A DNA stretch of 64,000 nucleotides from Flagellimonas allohymeniacidonis (GCF_004296335.1 NZ_SGIU01000002.1:1315882-1379881), one strand, 5' to 3'. Positions 29,483 through 38,021 are shown, counted from the first letter of the stretch. The notes: generated by a model not told the origin, from the letters alone. Numbers and translations: made by a program.

Positions 29483-30267
29483 TAGTTATGTAACTTGGAT
29501 ATCAGAAGAGCAATACCAACAAGCAGAGCAATGAAAACAACGATAAAAATGACAAACATAACGAGGAACAAGAACAGCTTCAAAATGGATGTTCCAGCAT
29601 CGAGTTTAAACAATTTGCCAAAGCTGTAAAGGTAGAGAAAGATTGTGATGAATGTAGTAATGGAATAAATAAAGGGATGGGTCAGCAAACTAATGTAGAA
29701 GAAAATAAAAATAAAGACCAATGAGGTACCTTGGATGTACGAGTTAAAGACTAGATGTTCGGCGTAGTTATAGGTTTTGCGATAAATCAAAGAAGTAAAC
29801 AAGGCATAAATTGGAATTAATATCAAAGTAACCAGATTAAAATATTTTATTATCTGCCCCTGTATTTCTTGGCTAACTTGTCCTTCTAACCCCTCTGTGT
29901 TTTTAACTTCAGGGATACCAAATGATGCTTTCAGGTTTTCGTTGATGCCCTGAAGGTCATTCATATAAGTATCCAAGAAAAAAGTAAGTGAAAACAGAAC
30001 CAAAGTAGCCCCTATGATCAGGTAGGTTAAGGGGGGGACATATTTTTTTCTAACCCCTGAGGCGTATTCTTCCAGCACGACATGAGGACGCACAACAAGG
30101 GACCAAGTGGTAAAGAAGTATTTGTTGTCCCATCCAAAAAAGGTTTCGACAAAGTCGGATAATATCCGTTTTAAAGTAATTCGTTCTTGAACAACTTTTG
30201 CTCCACAATACAGACAAAAGGATGCTTTTTTGGCAATGGGTTCGTGGCAATTTAGGCAGTTGGGCAT
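29482..30267 (-). CDS. DUF3667 membrane protein with N-terminal zinc ribbon
   Basis: A 261-residue protein. A zinc ribbon at the N terminus (C4, C7, C18, C21) is followed by ITLKRILSDFVETFFGWDNKYFFTTW and RPHVVLEEYASGVRKKYVPPLTYLIIG, both diagnostic of DUF3667, and then about five transmembrane helices (near 83-100, 138-158, 170-190, 200-218 and 230-257). No biochemical role is known for the family. It is cotranscribed with recX and separated from the RNase gene by a terminator. Confidence 0.88.
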   Translation of the reverse strand: MPNCLNCHEPIAKKASFCLYCGAKVVQERITLKRILSDFVETFFGWDNKYFFTTWSLVVRPHVVLEEYASGVRKKYVPPLTYLIIGATLVLFSLTFFLDTYMNDLQGINENLKASFGIPEVKNTEGLEGQVSQEIQGQIIKYFNLVTLILIPIYALFTSLIYRKTYNYAEHLVFNSYIQGTSLVFIFIFFYISLLTHPFIYSITTFITIFLYLYSFGKLFKLDAGTSILKLFLFLVMFVIFIVVFIALLVGIALLISKLHN

Positions 30268-30321
30268 TAAATCTGGTTTGGCTAAAACTCAATGTACTAA
30301 ATATAAAAATCTTGCCTAAAC

Positions 30322-30350
30322 AAAAAAAGCGACTCCATTGCTGAAGTCGC
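30322..30350 (-). terminator. Terminator after the RNase E/G gene
   Basis: On the minus strand, stem GCGACT/AGTCGC around a ten-base loop followed by seven T; 7 bp past the RNase gene stop. Confidence 0.8.
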
Positions 30351-30356
30351 TTTCTA

Positions 30357-31904
30357 TTATCGTATGGTTTTACCATCCTTGTTTTTAAAACGATATTCAA
30401 GATAGGTATAGGCATCCCTGGGTTGTATTTTTACCCATTGTTTAAATTCCATATACCATTTTTGGCGTATGGAAGGAAGACCTTGTGTTAAGTAAGCAGC
30501 AATAAAAGGGTGTATGTTCAAAACAATACCTTGGTTTTTTTGATTCCCTTTCATTAGTTTTTCCAAATCTGAATGGATTTTGTCAATCAACACAATGGGT
30601 GCTTCAACTTCAGCTCCCGATTGATTTGGATCTTTCTCACTGGTCTTGATGTTCATTTCCGGACGAACACGTTGTCTTGTAATTTGAACCAGACCAAACT
30701 TACTTGGAGGTAAAATCTTGTGTTTGGCGCGATCATCCTTCATTTCTTCCCTAAGGTGATCAAACAACTTGCGTCGGTGCTCACCTTTGACCATGTCAAT
30801 AAAATCTACTACGATAATACCACCCATGTCGCGAAGTCGTAATTGCCTTGCAATTTCCGAGGCCGCAAGAAGATTAACTTCTAGTGCGGTATCTTCTTGG
30901 TTTTTGGCCTTATTTGACCGGTTACCACTGTTCACGTCAATCACATGAAGTGCTTCAGTGTGTTCAATGACCAAATAAGCACCTTTGCTCATGGAAGCGG
31001 TTTTCCCAAAAGATGTTTTGATTTGGCGTTCAATACCGAACTTCTCAAAAATGGGGGCTGAACCCTTATAGAGTTTTACAATGGATTCCTTTTGAGGAGC
31101 AATCTCATGGAGATAATCCCTTATTTGGTCATACAAGGTTTCATCGTCTACATGTATACCCGTAAATGAATCATTGAAAACATCTCTCAAAATGGAAGAA
31201 GCCCGATTGAGCTCTATTAAAACTTTTGATGGATGGGGTGCCTTTTGCAATTTCTTGCTCATTGCCGACCATTTGGTCAGCAGATTCTGAAGATCTTTGT
31301 CGAGTTCTGCAACTTTTTTGCCTTCCGCAACGGTACGTATTATTACCCCAAACCCTTTTGGTTTTATACTTTTTACCAATCGTATTAGGCGGTCCTTTTC
31401 TTCTTTGCTTCCAATTTTTTGTGATACGGAAACACGGTCTGAAAATGGAACCATTACCAAGTATCGCCCCGCTATGGAAAGTTCGGAACTGATACGTGGT
31501 CCTTTTGTGGAAATGGGTTCTTTTACAATTTGTACCAACAGTGACTGATTGGCCTTGAGCACCTCATTGATGCTGCCATTTTTGTCAATATCTTTTTCAA
31601 ATGGAAAATTTTTCAGGGTGTACTCTTTTAACTTCCCTGTTCTCACTTTCTTGATGAACTTAAGCATGGAGGATAATTGCGGACCAAGGTCATGGTAGTG
31701 CAGAAATGCATCTTTTTCATAACCCACATTCACAAAGGCCGCATTTAGACCGGTAACGGGTTTTCTTATCTTGGCTAGGAAGATATCCCCAACGGAAAAT
31801 TTGTTGTCATCCTCATCTTTATGTAATTCAATGAGTTTTCCATCTTTTAGTAAGGCAAAATCGACTGCTTCAGGACTAGATCTAACAATTAATTCTCTAT
31901 TCAC
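30357..31904 (-). CDS. rng: Ribonuclease E/G family endoribonuclease
   Basis: A 515-residue RNase G-type protein for rRNA and mRNA processing. The N-terminal MNRELIVRSSPEAVDFALLKDG is followed by an S1 domain (about 35-120: VGDIFLAKIRKPVTGLNAAFVNVGYEKDAFLHY), the 5'-sensor and the DNase I-like catalytic domain, whose acidic residues are in IDVNSGNRS and GGIIVVDFIDM. The CPxCxG zinc-link of the E. coli enzymes is missing; that place reads RPEMNIKTSEKDPNQSG. No RNase E scaffold tail exists. It lies downstream of HU and a 29-residue gene in the same direction, with a hairpin in its leader. Confidence 0.93.
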   Translation of the reverse strand: MNRELIVRSSPEAVDFALLKDGKLIELHKDEDDNKFSVGDIFLAKIRKPVTGLNAAFVNVGYEKDAFLHYHDLGPQLSSMLKFIKKVRTGKLKEYTLKNFPFEKDIDKNGSINEVLKANQSLLVQIVKEPISTKGPRISSELSIAGRYLVMVPFSDRVSVSQKIGSKEEKDRLIRLVKSIKPKGFGVIIRTVAEGKKVAELDKDLQNLLTKWSAMSKKLQKAPHPSKVLIELNRASSILRDVFNDSFTGIHVDDETLYDQIRDYLHEIAPQKESIVKLYKGSAPIFEKFGIERQIKTSFGKTASMSKGAYLVIEHTEALHVIDVNSGNRSNKAKNQEDTALEVNLLAASEIARQLRLRDMGGIIVVDFIDMVKGEHRRKLFDHLREEMKDDRAKHKILPPSKFGLVQITRQRVRPEMNIKTSEKDPNQSGAEVEAPIVLIDKIHSDLEKLMKGNQKNQGIVLNIHPFIAAYLTQGLPSIRQKWYMEFKQWVKIQPRDAYTYLEYRFKNKDGKTIR

Positions 31905-31965
31905 CTGAATCGATTTTTATTCATTCCAAAATAGTGATTGGAATAAATGATTAAACAATATCTAG

Positions 31966-31989
31966 AATCGGTTTTTTTTCAAACCGATT
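31966..31989. repeat. 9-bp hairpin in the RNase E/G leader region
   Basis: AATCGGTTT and AAACCGATT are perfect inverted copies separated by six bases, 62 bp upstream of the RNase start. No T run follows on the minus strand, so it is not a standard terminator; it could be a leader structure for feedback by the RNase. Confidence 0.4.
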
Positions 31990-32041
31990 GAAATTCTATC
32001 TTTTTGAATCTCTATGTCAAAGAACGTATGGATGAAAAATG

Positions 32042-32066
32042 AAAAAGTAGTCAGTTACGACTACTT
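32042..32066 (-). terminator. Terminator overlapping the end of the 29-residue gene
   Basis: On the minus strand, stem AAGTAGTC/GACTACTT with a six-base loop, followed by T residues; the stop codon lies inside the stem. Confidence 0.65.
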
Positions 32067-32150
32067 CTTCTTGTGTCGGTTAGCTCTTCTGCGCTTTTTG
32101 CGCTTGTGGGTAGCTACCTTATGTCTTTTTCTTTTTTTACCACTCGGCAT
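32061..32150 (-). CDS. 29-residue basic AURKAIP1/COX24-type (bS22/mS38-like) ribosomal protein
   Basis: A 90-bp gene starting MPSGKKRKRHKVATHKRKK and ending RANRHKKK; over half of its residues are Lys, Arg or His. This matches the small AURKAIP1/COX24 family of Bacteroidetes, related to mitochondrial mS38 and mycobacterial bS22, which thread into the decoding region of the small ribosomal subunit. It lies between HU and the RNase E/G gene, all leftward. The gene is below the usual length cutoff and easily missed. A terminator hairpin includes its stop codon. Confidence 0.82.
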   Translation of the reverse strand: MPSGKKRKRHKVATHKRKKRRRANRHKKK

Positions 32151-32176
32151 ACAGCTCTTCCTTTAGTGTTAGTTGA

Positions 32177-32467
32177 TTATTTTACTTGAACGTTGCTCTT
32201 TACACCCTCTACAAAGACCTTTGCAGGTTTGAAGGCAGGAATATTGTGAGCGGGAATCTTAATTGTAGTGTTCTTTGAGATATTTCTCCCTGTTTTCTCT
32301 GCCCGGGTCTTTATGATAAAGCTTCCAAAACCTCTTAGATAAACATTATCTCCATTTTCTAAGGACGATTTCACTTCTTCCATAAAAGATTCAACTGTAG
32401 CCTGAACGTCTCCTTTTTCCATTCCTAGTTTCTCTGAGATTCTAGTAACAATATCCGCTTTCGTCAT
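32177..32467 (-). CDS. HU/IHF family DNA-binding protein
   Basis: A 96-residue nucleoid protein, normal length. It opens with MTKADIVTRISEKLGM and has the dimer core GDNVYLRGFGSFIIKTRAEKTGRNISKNTTIKIPAHNIPAFKPAK, where the Pro of the beta arm (IPAHNIPAFKP) allows DNA bending. HU versus IHF cannot be settled from one sequence. A matching TATATTTG promoter box lies 32 bp upstream. Confidence 0.95.
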   Translation of the reverse strand: MTKADIVTRISEKLGMEKGDVQATVESFMEEVKSSLENGDNVYLRGFGSFIIKTRAEKTGRNISKNTTIKIPAHNIPAFKPAKVFVEGVKSNVQVK

Positions 32468-32499
32468 TATCTATTTTATTTTCTGTTTTTTTAGGCTTG

Positions 32500-32507
32500 C
32501 AAATATA
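32500..32507 (-). promoter_or_regulatory. -7 box (TATATTTG) for the HU gene
   Basis: Exact TAnnTTTG match on the minus strand followed by CAAGCC, 32 bp before the start codon. Confidence 0.5.
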
Positions 32508-32588
32508 AAAATTAAAATTAATCTTTTCTTTAAAGCCTTTAATTTTAAGTATATAAACTGCTACTTTTATTTTCTAGTATTTTATTGA

Positions 32589-33626
32589 ATGAGCTTTTCG
32601 CAAAAAGTTTTGCAATGGTACCAAGAGCACAAGCGTGAACTGCCATGGAGAAACACCAAAGACCCTTATAAAATTTGGCTATCCGAAGTCATTCTTCAGC
32701 AAACCCGGGTTGTTCAGGGCACACCTTACTATCACAAATTTGTAAAGGCCTTCCCCACAGTACAGGATCTGGCTAATGCCAGCGAAGAAAAGGTTTTGAA
32801 ACTTTGGCAAGGCTTGGGGTACTATTCCAGGGCAAGAAATCTCCATGCCACTGCCAAAATTGTGGTCACAGAATACGAAGGTAAGTTTCCGGACACCTAT
32901 GAAGGACTAAAACGCCTAAAGGGCGTTGGAGATTATACGGCAAGTGCCATTGCTTCCATTAGTTTTGGAATCCCCGAACCTGTTGTTGATGGCAATGTAT
33001 ATAGGGTTCTCGCGAGATATTTTGGTGTTGAGATCCCTATAAACAGCTCTCAGGGAATCAAATACTTCAAAACACTTGCCCGTGAGGTAATGGACAGGAA
33101 AAATATTCGTGACTACAATCAAGCCATTATGGAATTTGGAGCCATTCAATGCGCACCCAAAAAGCCCTACTGCCTGTTATGCCCTTTGAATGATGGATGC
33201 TCCGCACTGAAAGAAAATCGAGTGGCCGACCTTCCGGTCAAGCTGAACAAAACGAAAGTAAAACAGCGTTATTTTAATTATTTGGTTTTTTTGGACCCAC
33301 AAATGAGGACGCAACTTGAACAAAGGAAGGGGAAAGGTATTTGGCAAAATCTGTATCAATTCCCTTTGGTAGAATCTGAAAAACTGATCGATGGGGAAGA
33401 ACTAAGAACACAGATTCAAGCCCTAGATCTTGAGAATCAGATCAAAAGCATTTCTCTTCGCAATAAGGAACCTGTAGTACATAAGCTGTCCCACCAACAT
33501 TTACACACCCGTTTTTGGATGGTGGAATTGGCAAAGGACCTCAAAGAAGGCATATCTTGGAAACAAACCATTGATTTTCCTGTTCCAGTTTTGATTGCCG
33601 ACTTTATCAAGACATTCAAAATTTAG
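32589..33626 (+). CDS. mutY: A/G-specific adenine glycosylase
   Basis: A 345-residue MutY that removes adenine mispaired with 8-oxoguanine. It has the SEVILQQTRV motif with catalytic-site Glu, the helix-hairpin-helix LKRLKGVGDYTASAIASI, the catalytic Asp in PVVDGNVYRVLAR, and the four [4Fe-4S] cysteines in CAPKKPYCLLCPLNDGC. The C-terminal NUDIX-like domain (about 225-345) for 8-oxoG recognition is present, with VHKLSHQHLH. It opens the conserved flavobacterial order mutY-ssb-gldE-gldD. Confidence 0.96.
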   Translation: MSFSQKVLQWYQEHKRELPWRNTKDPYKIWLSEVILQQTRVVQGTPYYHKFVKAFPTVQDLANASEEKVLKLWQGLGYYSRARNLHATAKIVVTEYEGKFPDTYEGLKRLKGVGDYTASAIASISFGIPEPVVDGNVYRVLARYFGVEIPINSSQGIKYFKTLAREVMDRKNIRDYNQAIMEFGAIQCAPKKPYCLLCPLNDGCSALKENRVADLPVKLNKTKVKQRYFNYLVFLDPQMRTQLEQRKGKGIWQNLYQFPLVESEKLIDGEELRTQIQALDLENQIKSISLRNKEPVVHKLSHQHLHTRFWMVELAKDLKEGISWKQTIDFPVPVLIADFIKTFKI

Positions 33627-33634
33627 TACCTTTG
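33627..33634 (+). promoter_or_regulatory. -7 box (TACCTTTG) for ssb
   Basis: Exact TAnnTTTG match starting at the base after the mutY stop, 15 bp before the ssb ATG; would allow ssb-gldE-gldD expression independent of mutY. Confidence 0.4.
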
Positions 33635-33649
33635 ACCAATTGAAAAGTT

Positions 33650-34105
33650 ATGAGCGGAACATTAAACAAAGTGATGCTAATTGGCCATCTGGGGGATGAG
33701 GTTAAAATCCACTATTTTGAGGGAGGAAACTGTATCGCGCGCTTTCCTTTGGCCACCAATGAGACCTATACCAATAGGCAGACCGGGGAGAAGGTGACCA
33801 ATACAGATTGGCACAATATTGTGGTAAGGAACAAGGCTGCCGAGATTTGCGAAAAATATTTGAGTAAGGGCGATAAGGTCTACGTAGAGGGAAGACTCAA
33901 AAACCGGCAATGGCAAGGAGAAGATGGGAACACCAGATACACCACCGAGGTGCATGTTCAGGATTTTACATTTTTGTCCACCAAAAAGGAAAGTATGGCC
34001 GGGGTACCTCCCCAGACATCTGTAGTTGCTCCGACCGAACCACAACAACCTGCCAGTACACCCTCAGTTGGCGAGGCAGAGCAGGATGATGACCTACCCT
34101 TCTAA
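33650..34105 (+). CDS. ssb: Single-stranded DNA-binding protein
   Basis: A 151-residue SSB. The OB fold covers residues 1-110 (TLNKVMLIGHLGDEV, TDWHNIVVRNKAAEICEKYLSKGDKVYVEGRL). A Pro/Gln/Thr-rich linker leads to the acidic tip DDDLPF, which recruits partner proteins of replication and repair. It lies 23 bp after mutY and 23 bp before gldE. Confidence 0.97.
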   Translation: MSGTLNKVMLIGHLGDEVKIHYFEGGNCIARFPLATNETYTNRQTGEKVTNTDWHNIVVRNKAAEICEKYLSKGDKVYVEGRLKNRQWQGEDGNTRYTTEVHVQDFTFLSTKKESMAGVPPQTSVVAPTEPQQPASTPSVGEAEQDDDLPF

Positions 34106-34128
34106 AATTAAGAATAAGCAGCATAGAT

Positions 34129-35457
34129 TTGGACCCCGACCCCTATAGTTTGGTTTTCTCTCTATCAGCGATAAGCGGAGTTTTCTATATAAAGGTCATG
34201 GTACTTTTGCTCCTGTTGTGCTGCTCAGCGTTAATATCTGGCGCGGAAGTAGCCTTGTTTGGCCTTTCCCAAACCGATTTGAACGAGTTGTCGGAAGATG
34301 ATTCCACCAGGGGCTCCCTTATTGCAAAGCTTCTTGGGAAACCTCAAAAATTGCTGGCGACCATCTTGATTACCAACAATGCCATAAATATTGGAATTGT
34401 GCTCCTGTTCAGTTCCTTGGGGGACACCCTTTTCTCAAAAATCGACCAAAGTCTTTTTGGTGTCGTTTCCGTTCGCTTTATATTGGAGGTGGTCTTGGCA
34501 ACATTTCTCATATTGATGTTTGGTGAGATACTTCCAAAAATCTACGCCAACAGAAACAAGAGACAGTTTTCTGAGATTATGGCGGCTCCTTTGAACCTCT
34601 TTACCCTTCTTTTTACGCCTTTGAGCTCACCCATGAGTTCGGCGACCCTTTATTTACAGGAAAAGTTGGGAAGACAAAAATCGAGCCTCAGTGTAGATCA
34701 TTTATCCCAAGCGTTGGAATTGGCCTCTGAAGGCGATACAACCAAAGAAGAACAAAAAATCCTCGAAGGCATCGTGAGCTTTGGCAATACCGATACCAAA
34801 CAGGTAATGCGGCCTCGAATTGACATTTTCGCCCTTAACGAGGAAATGAAGTTTCGTGAGGTATTGGAAGAAATCAAAAAGAATGGGTATTCCCGTATTC
34901 CTGTGTTTTCCGAAAATATGGACAATGTTTTGGGCGTTTTGTACGTGAAGGACCTACTTCCCTACCTAGATCGGAAAACCTTTAACTGGATGTCACTGAT
35001 TCGCGAACCCTATTTCGTTCCAGAGAACAAAAAGCTCGATGATTTGCTGCTGGAATTTCAGGACAAGAAAAACCACCTGGCGATTGTAGTGGATGAATAT
35101 GGGGGGACTTCAGGAATAGTTACCTTGGAAGACATTATCGAGGAAATCGTTGGGGATATCAGTGACGAGTTTGACGATGAGGATTTGATATTCTCCAAAT
35201 TAGATGATTTCAACTATGTATTTGATGGAAAAACGGCTTTGAAGGATTTTTACCGGGTTGTCAAAATTGAGGATGAGGATGAATTTGAAAATAACAAAGG
35301 AGAATCTGAAACCATAGCTGGGTTCGTTTTGGAAATTTCCGGAAGTTTTCCCAAAAGGGGCGAGAAAGTACTTTTTAAGGACTACCGGTTCATAGTGGAA
35401 AGCTTGGATAAAAAAAGATTGAAGCAAATTAAAGTAACGTTACCCAATGAAGGCTAA
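34129..35457 (+). CDS. gldE: Gliding motility-associated protein GldE (CBS-domain transporter-like)
   Basis: A 442-residue protein with a DUF21 transmembrane domain (about 20-200, four helices, including VMVLLLLLCCSALISGAEVALFGLS), two CBS domains (about 220-335: VMRPRIDIFALN, YGGTSGIVTLEDIIEEIVGDISDEFDDE) and a CorC/HlyC C-terminal domain. This CNNM/CorC architecture together with the downstream gldD identifies GldE, needed with other Gld proteins for gliding and type 9 secretion in flavobacteria. The start is TTG 34129. The 3' end overlaps gldD by 11 bp. Confidence 0.93.
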   Translation: MDPDPYSLVFSLSAISGVFYIKVMVLLLLLCCSALISGAEVALFGLSQTDLNELSEDDSTRGSLIAKLLGKPQKLLATILITNNAINIGIVLLFSSLGDTLFSKIDQSLFGVVSVRFILEVVLATFLILMFGEILPKIYANRNKRQFSEIMAAPLNLFTLLFTPLSSPMSSATLYLQEKLGRQKSSLSVDHLSQALELASEGDTTKEEQKILEGIVSFGNTDTKQVMRPRIDIFALNEEMKFREVLEEIKKNGYSRIPVFSENMDNVLGVLYVKDLLPYLDRKTFNWMSLIREPYFVPENKKLDDLLLEFQDKKNHLAIVVDEYGGTSGIVTLEDIIEEIVGDISDEFDDEDLIFSKLDDFNYVFDGKTALKDFYRVVKIEDEDEFENNKGESETIAGFVLEISGSFPKRGEKVLFKDYRFIVESLDKKRLKQIKVTLPNEG

Positions 35458-36004
35458 TATTTGCGCTGCCCTTTTGTTATTATTTGTTATCTCCGGATGT
35501 AAAGATGAGGTGATGCCCAAACCCAAGGCGATGCTGAGCTTGGAATATCCAGATGCCAAGTACCAAGAGCTGGATTCAGATTGCACATTTGTGTTCGACT
35601 TGAATCGCGCCTCCAATCTGAAAGAAAACGAAGACTGCTCCCTCGTTTTGGATTACCCCAATATGAAGGGATCAATTTATATTACCTACAAACCCGTAAA
35701 TCAAAATCTGGATACCCTGCTCATTGATGCTCAAAAACTATCTTATGAGCATGTAGTAAAGGCCGACAATATCTTGGAACAACCTTTTGTCAACCCAGAG
35801 GATAAGGTGTATGGCATGTTTTACGAAGTAAGCGGCAATGCTGCTTCCCAATCGCAATTTTATGTTACCGACAGCACCTCACATTTTGTAACAGGCTCCT
35901 TGTACTTCTATGCAAAGCCCAATTACGATTCCATTTTGCCGGCAGCTATCTATCTTCAAAAAGATATTCGCCGGATTATGGAAAGCCTTCGCTGGAAAAA
36001 ATAA
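35447..36004 (+). CDS. gldD: Gliding motility lipoprotein GldD
   Basis: A 185-residue lipoprotein: signal with lipobox VISGC (C18), then the family blocks PKPKAMLSLEYPDAKYQ, CTFVFDLNR, CSLVLDYPNMKGSIYITYK and SLYFYAKPNYDSILPAAIYLQKDIRRIMESL. GldD is one of the lipoproteins required for gliding motility. Translation is likely coupled to gldE. The gene ends 2 bp before the convergent lipoprotein gene. Other gld/spr genes are not in the window. Confidence 0.94.
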   Translation: MKANICAALLLLFVISGCKDEVMPKPKAMLSLEYPDAKYQELDSDCTFVFDLNRASNLKENEDCSLVLDYPNMKGSIYITYKPVNQNLDTLLIDAQKLSYEHVVKADNILEQPFVNPEDKVYGMFYEVSGNAASQSQFYVTDSTSHFVTGSLYFYAKPNYDSILPAAIYLQKDIRRIMESLRWKK

Positions 36005-36006
36005 AG

Positions 36007-36435
36007 CTATTCCTCCTTTTGCAGCAGGGCTTCCGCGTTTTCCAAACTTTGGTTGATTTGATCCCGTAAAGCCCTCACTTTTTCCTCTTCCTCATCAAGC
36101 CATAACTGTTTTTGCTCTGTTAGTTCCTTTCCTTCCAATATTTCTTCGGAATCGAATCGGTCACCAAAATTCATCATCCAATCCATCATGGCCGTATTGG
36201 CACCTTGAAGGTCTTTCATGGCAGCTTCATATTGCAAGCCTGTTTCAGTTGTGTCGACTTTGGCCTTAAGTTCGCCCACAAGTTTTCCCAGTTTCCCCAT
36301 TTTGGGCATTACCTCATCATGTATGGCCATAACCTTTTCCATTTGGGTCGGACCTTCTGGGGTTTTCTTTTCCTGCTTACAGGAGAAGAACAAAAAAATA
36401 ACTAAACTCGGAAATAATAAAAGTCTTGTTTTCAT
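36007..36435 (-). CDS. Small helical lipoprotein of unknown function
   Basis: A 142-residue protein with a lipoprotein signal (FLFFSC, C19). The mature part is charged and almost all helix, with heptad-like stretches (QMEKVMAIHDEVMPKMGKLG, LWLDEEEEKVRALRDQI) suggesting a coiled coil, and a Met-rich centre (AMMDWMMNF). I do not recognise a named family. It follows the Met/His-rich outer-membrane protein gene in the same direction, with a terminator between. Confidence 0.72.
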   Translation of the reverse strand: MKTRLLLFPSLVIFLFFSCKQEKKTPEGPTQMEKVMAIHDEVMPKMGKLGKLVGELKAKVDTTETGLQYEAAMKDLQGANTAMMDWMMNFGDRFDSEEILEGKELTEQKQLWLDEEEEKVRALRDQINQSLENAEALLQKEE

Positions 36436-36452
36436 AGTATTGTTGCTAAGTG

Positions 36453-36488
36453 AAAAAACCCAAGGAACACATTTAAATGCTCCTTGGG
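36453..36488 (-). terminator. Terminator after the Met/His-rich outer-membrane protein
   Basis: On the minus strand, stem CCCAAGGA/TCCTTGGG with a palindromic ATTTAAAT-containing loop, then six T. Confidence 0.75.
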
Positions 36489-36497
36489 AGATTAAAG

Positions 36498-37517
36498 TTA
36501 AAAAGAATATTGCGTTCCCAGGGTCAAGGTTTCCCTTGTTCGAAGTTGGACCCCGTTTACATCTTGGTACAGGGGCGATGCCACTTCAAAGCCAAACCTT
36601 AGATTTTTAAGGGCTCCTGAAGGGATGTACACGTTAAAACCAAGCCCTCCGTTTACAAAGGTGCCACCAGAATTGTTGGTGTCTGCCGTGATTACCATCA
36701 TAGGATTTAGATTGGGGTCCTCACCTTCAATTTCCCCAACAAGCAATCCCTCCAACCGGGCTGAAAAGCTCAGCCATTCAGTTGCTTTTACGGCAAACCA
36801 ATTGTTTAGGCTATACCGATTGCCGTAGCGGAACTCTCGGTCGTTTTCCCCGAACCGGAAAATGCCCCTCAGTTGAACACCCCAAGAGTTAATATTCCCC
36901 TGGCCCAGGTACGTGAGTGCCAAATTAGTGTCAAAAGTTCCACTTCCAATTTGCATAGGGTAAGGAAGCTCCACTTCATCGGGGGCGGAGGCCGGGGTTA
37001 CATCGCTTTCAGTGACGCTTCCTGTGGGAATTGAAAATCCGAGCTGCCCATGCATTGTTTGTTGATTTGAATTAAAGAACCGGTAAAGCCCAGAGACTTG
37101 GATGTCGCCAAATCCATTGGCTTCTGTAATAAAGGTTCCACCCATTCGTGTAATGTGGTCCATCTCCATGGACAAATAATTGAACATGACCATAAGCGTG
37201 ATGTTATCGCTTGGAGCATACATGGCACCTACCATATGCATATGCATTGGCATGCTGGTGGGTGTGACCATATACTCTTGAAGCGCATCATTAAATGAGG
37301 CATCATCGCTTCCTCTTTTTAAATCTTCCATGTTCATATACATGTACCGATAGGAGAACATCCATTCCCCTTTTCCGTGCATGTGGTCTCCCATAACAGG
37401 AATTGGAGCATGGCCATCAGGTCGTCCAGCGGACCATTTTGGTAATGTGTCAGTGGTATCTTGTGCAAATAATGCAAGGCTAGCCATTAAGAAAATGGCA
37501 GAAATATAAAGTTTCAT
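36498..37517 (-). CDS. Met/His-rich outer-membrane barrel protein, transporter-like
   Basis: A 339-residue protein with a signal peptide (about 1-18, ending ALFAQ) and beta-barrel-like strand pattern ending in the aromatic LGTQYSF. The N-terminal third is unusually rich in Met and His (PVMGDHMHGKGEWMFSYRYM, TSMPMHMHMVGAMY, MVMFNYLSMEMDHITRMGG), ligands suited to copper. It resembles the outer-membrane proteins loosely grouped as MetA-pathway phenol-degradation/transporter. A role in copper or related metal traffic is inference from composition and neighbours. Confidence 0.75.
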   Translation of the reverse strand: MKLYISAIFLMASLALFAQDTTDTLPKWSAGRPDGHAPIPVMGDHMHGKGEWMFSYRYMYMNMEDLKRGSDDASFNDALQEYMVTPTSMPMHMHMVGAMYAPSDNITLMVMFNYLSMEMDHITRMGGTFITEANGFGDIQVSGLYRFFNSNQQTMHGQLGFSIPTGSVTESDVTPASAPDEVELPYPMQIGSGTFDTNLALTYLGQGNINSWGVQLRGIFRFGENDREFRYGNRYSLNNWFAVKATEWLSFSARLEGLLVGEIEGEDPNLNPMMVITADTNNSGGTFVNGGLGFNVYIPSGALKNLRFGFEVASPLYQDVNGVQLRTRETLTLGTQYSF

Positions 37518-37619
37518 CCGTTTTTTATTTTGTATTGAGATTGATATAACCTATCCAAAAAGATGATGAAATTGAATCATCTTTTGAACTAAGCGTTGGG
37601 TAATCTGTCTGATAGCTAA

Positions 37620-37994
37620 TTAGCTAATCGCATTGGGCGGATGAAAACTGCCTGCGGTAAAAAGATAGGTGTAGGGATTTAAATAATCATAGTTGCGCTT
37701 GTTCTCGGGAGCACCTGCTTCCTTTGTAACAAATTCTTGAAGATCCACAAAACCAATGGGATATTCTTCCATGACAATCTTTGGAAGGTTTTGCCGCTTT
37801 TGGTCGTTTTGTTCAGTGAGCTTTTGCATCAGGTAGCACTTTCCATGGCATTCCAACTCAAGATTATCTTTGTTGATACAAAGAAACTCCGCAATGTAAT
37901 CCTCATAAACAATATACTCCATCAATGGTACAACGGGCCTTGCCATCGCTACCAAATAGAGCAAAACAAAACCATATACAATGGAATTCTTCAA
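37620..37994 (-). CDS. Small exported protein with CxGKC motif, possibly metal-binding
   Basis: A 124-residue protein from the TTG at 37994. Residues 1-20 form an uncleaved or cleaved signal/TM segment (MKNSIVYGFVLLYLVAMARP). The core carries FLCINKDNLELECHGKCYLM, with three Cys in C-x8-C-x3-C spacing, then a charged helix and a His-containing tail. A longer GTG start at 38027 is possible, but a TATTTTTG promoter box lies just upstream of 37994, overlapping it. It heads the leftward group with the Met/His-rich barrel; a metal role is only suggested. Confidence 0.65.
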   Translation of the reverse strand: MKNSIVYGFVLLYLVAMARPVVPLMEYIVYEDYIAEFLCINKDNLELECHGKCYLMQKLTEQNDQKRQNLPKIVMEEYPIGFVDLQEFVTKEAGAPENKRNYDYLNPYTYLFTAGSFHPPNAIS

Positions 37995-38013
37995 AGGATT
38001 GGGTTTGGAAGTA

Positions 38014-38021
38014 CAAAAATA
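38014..38021 (-). promoter_or_regulatory. -7 box (TATTTTTG) for the CxGKC protein gene
   Basis: Exact TAnnTTTG match on the minus strand, 19 bp upstream of the TTG at 37994, supporting that start. Confidence 0.4.
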
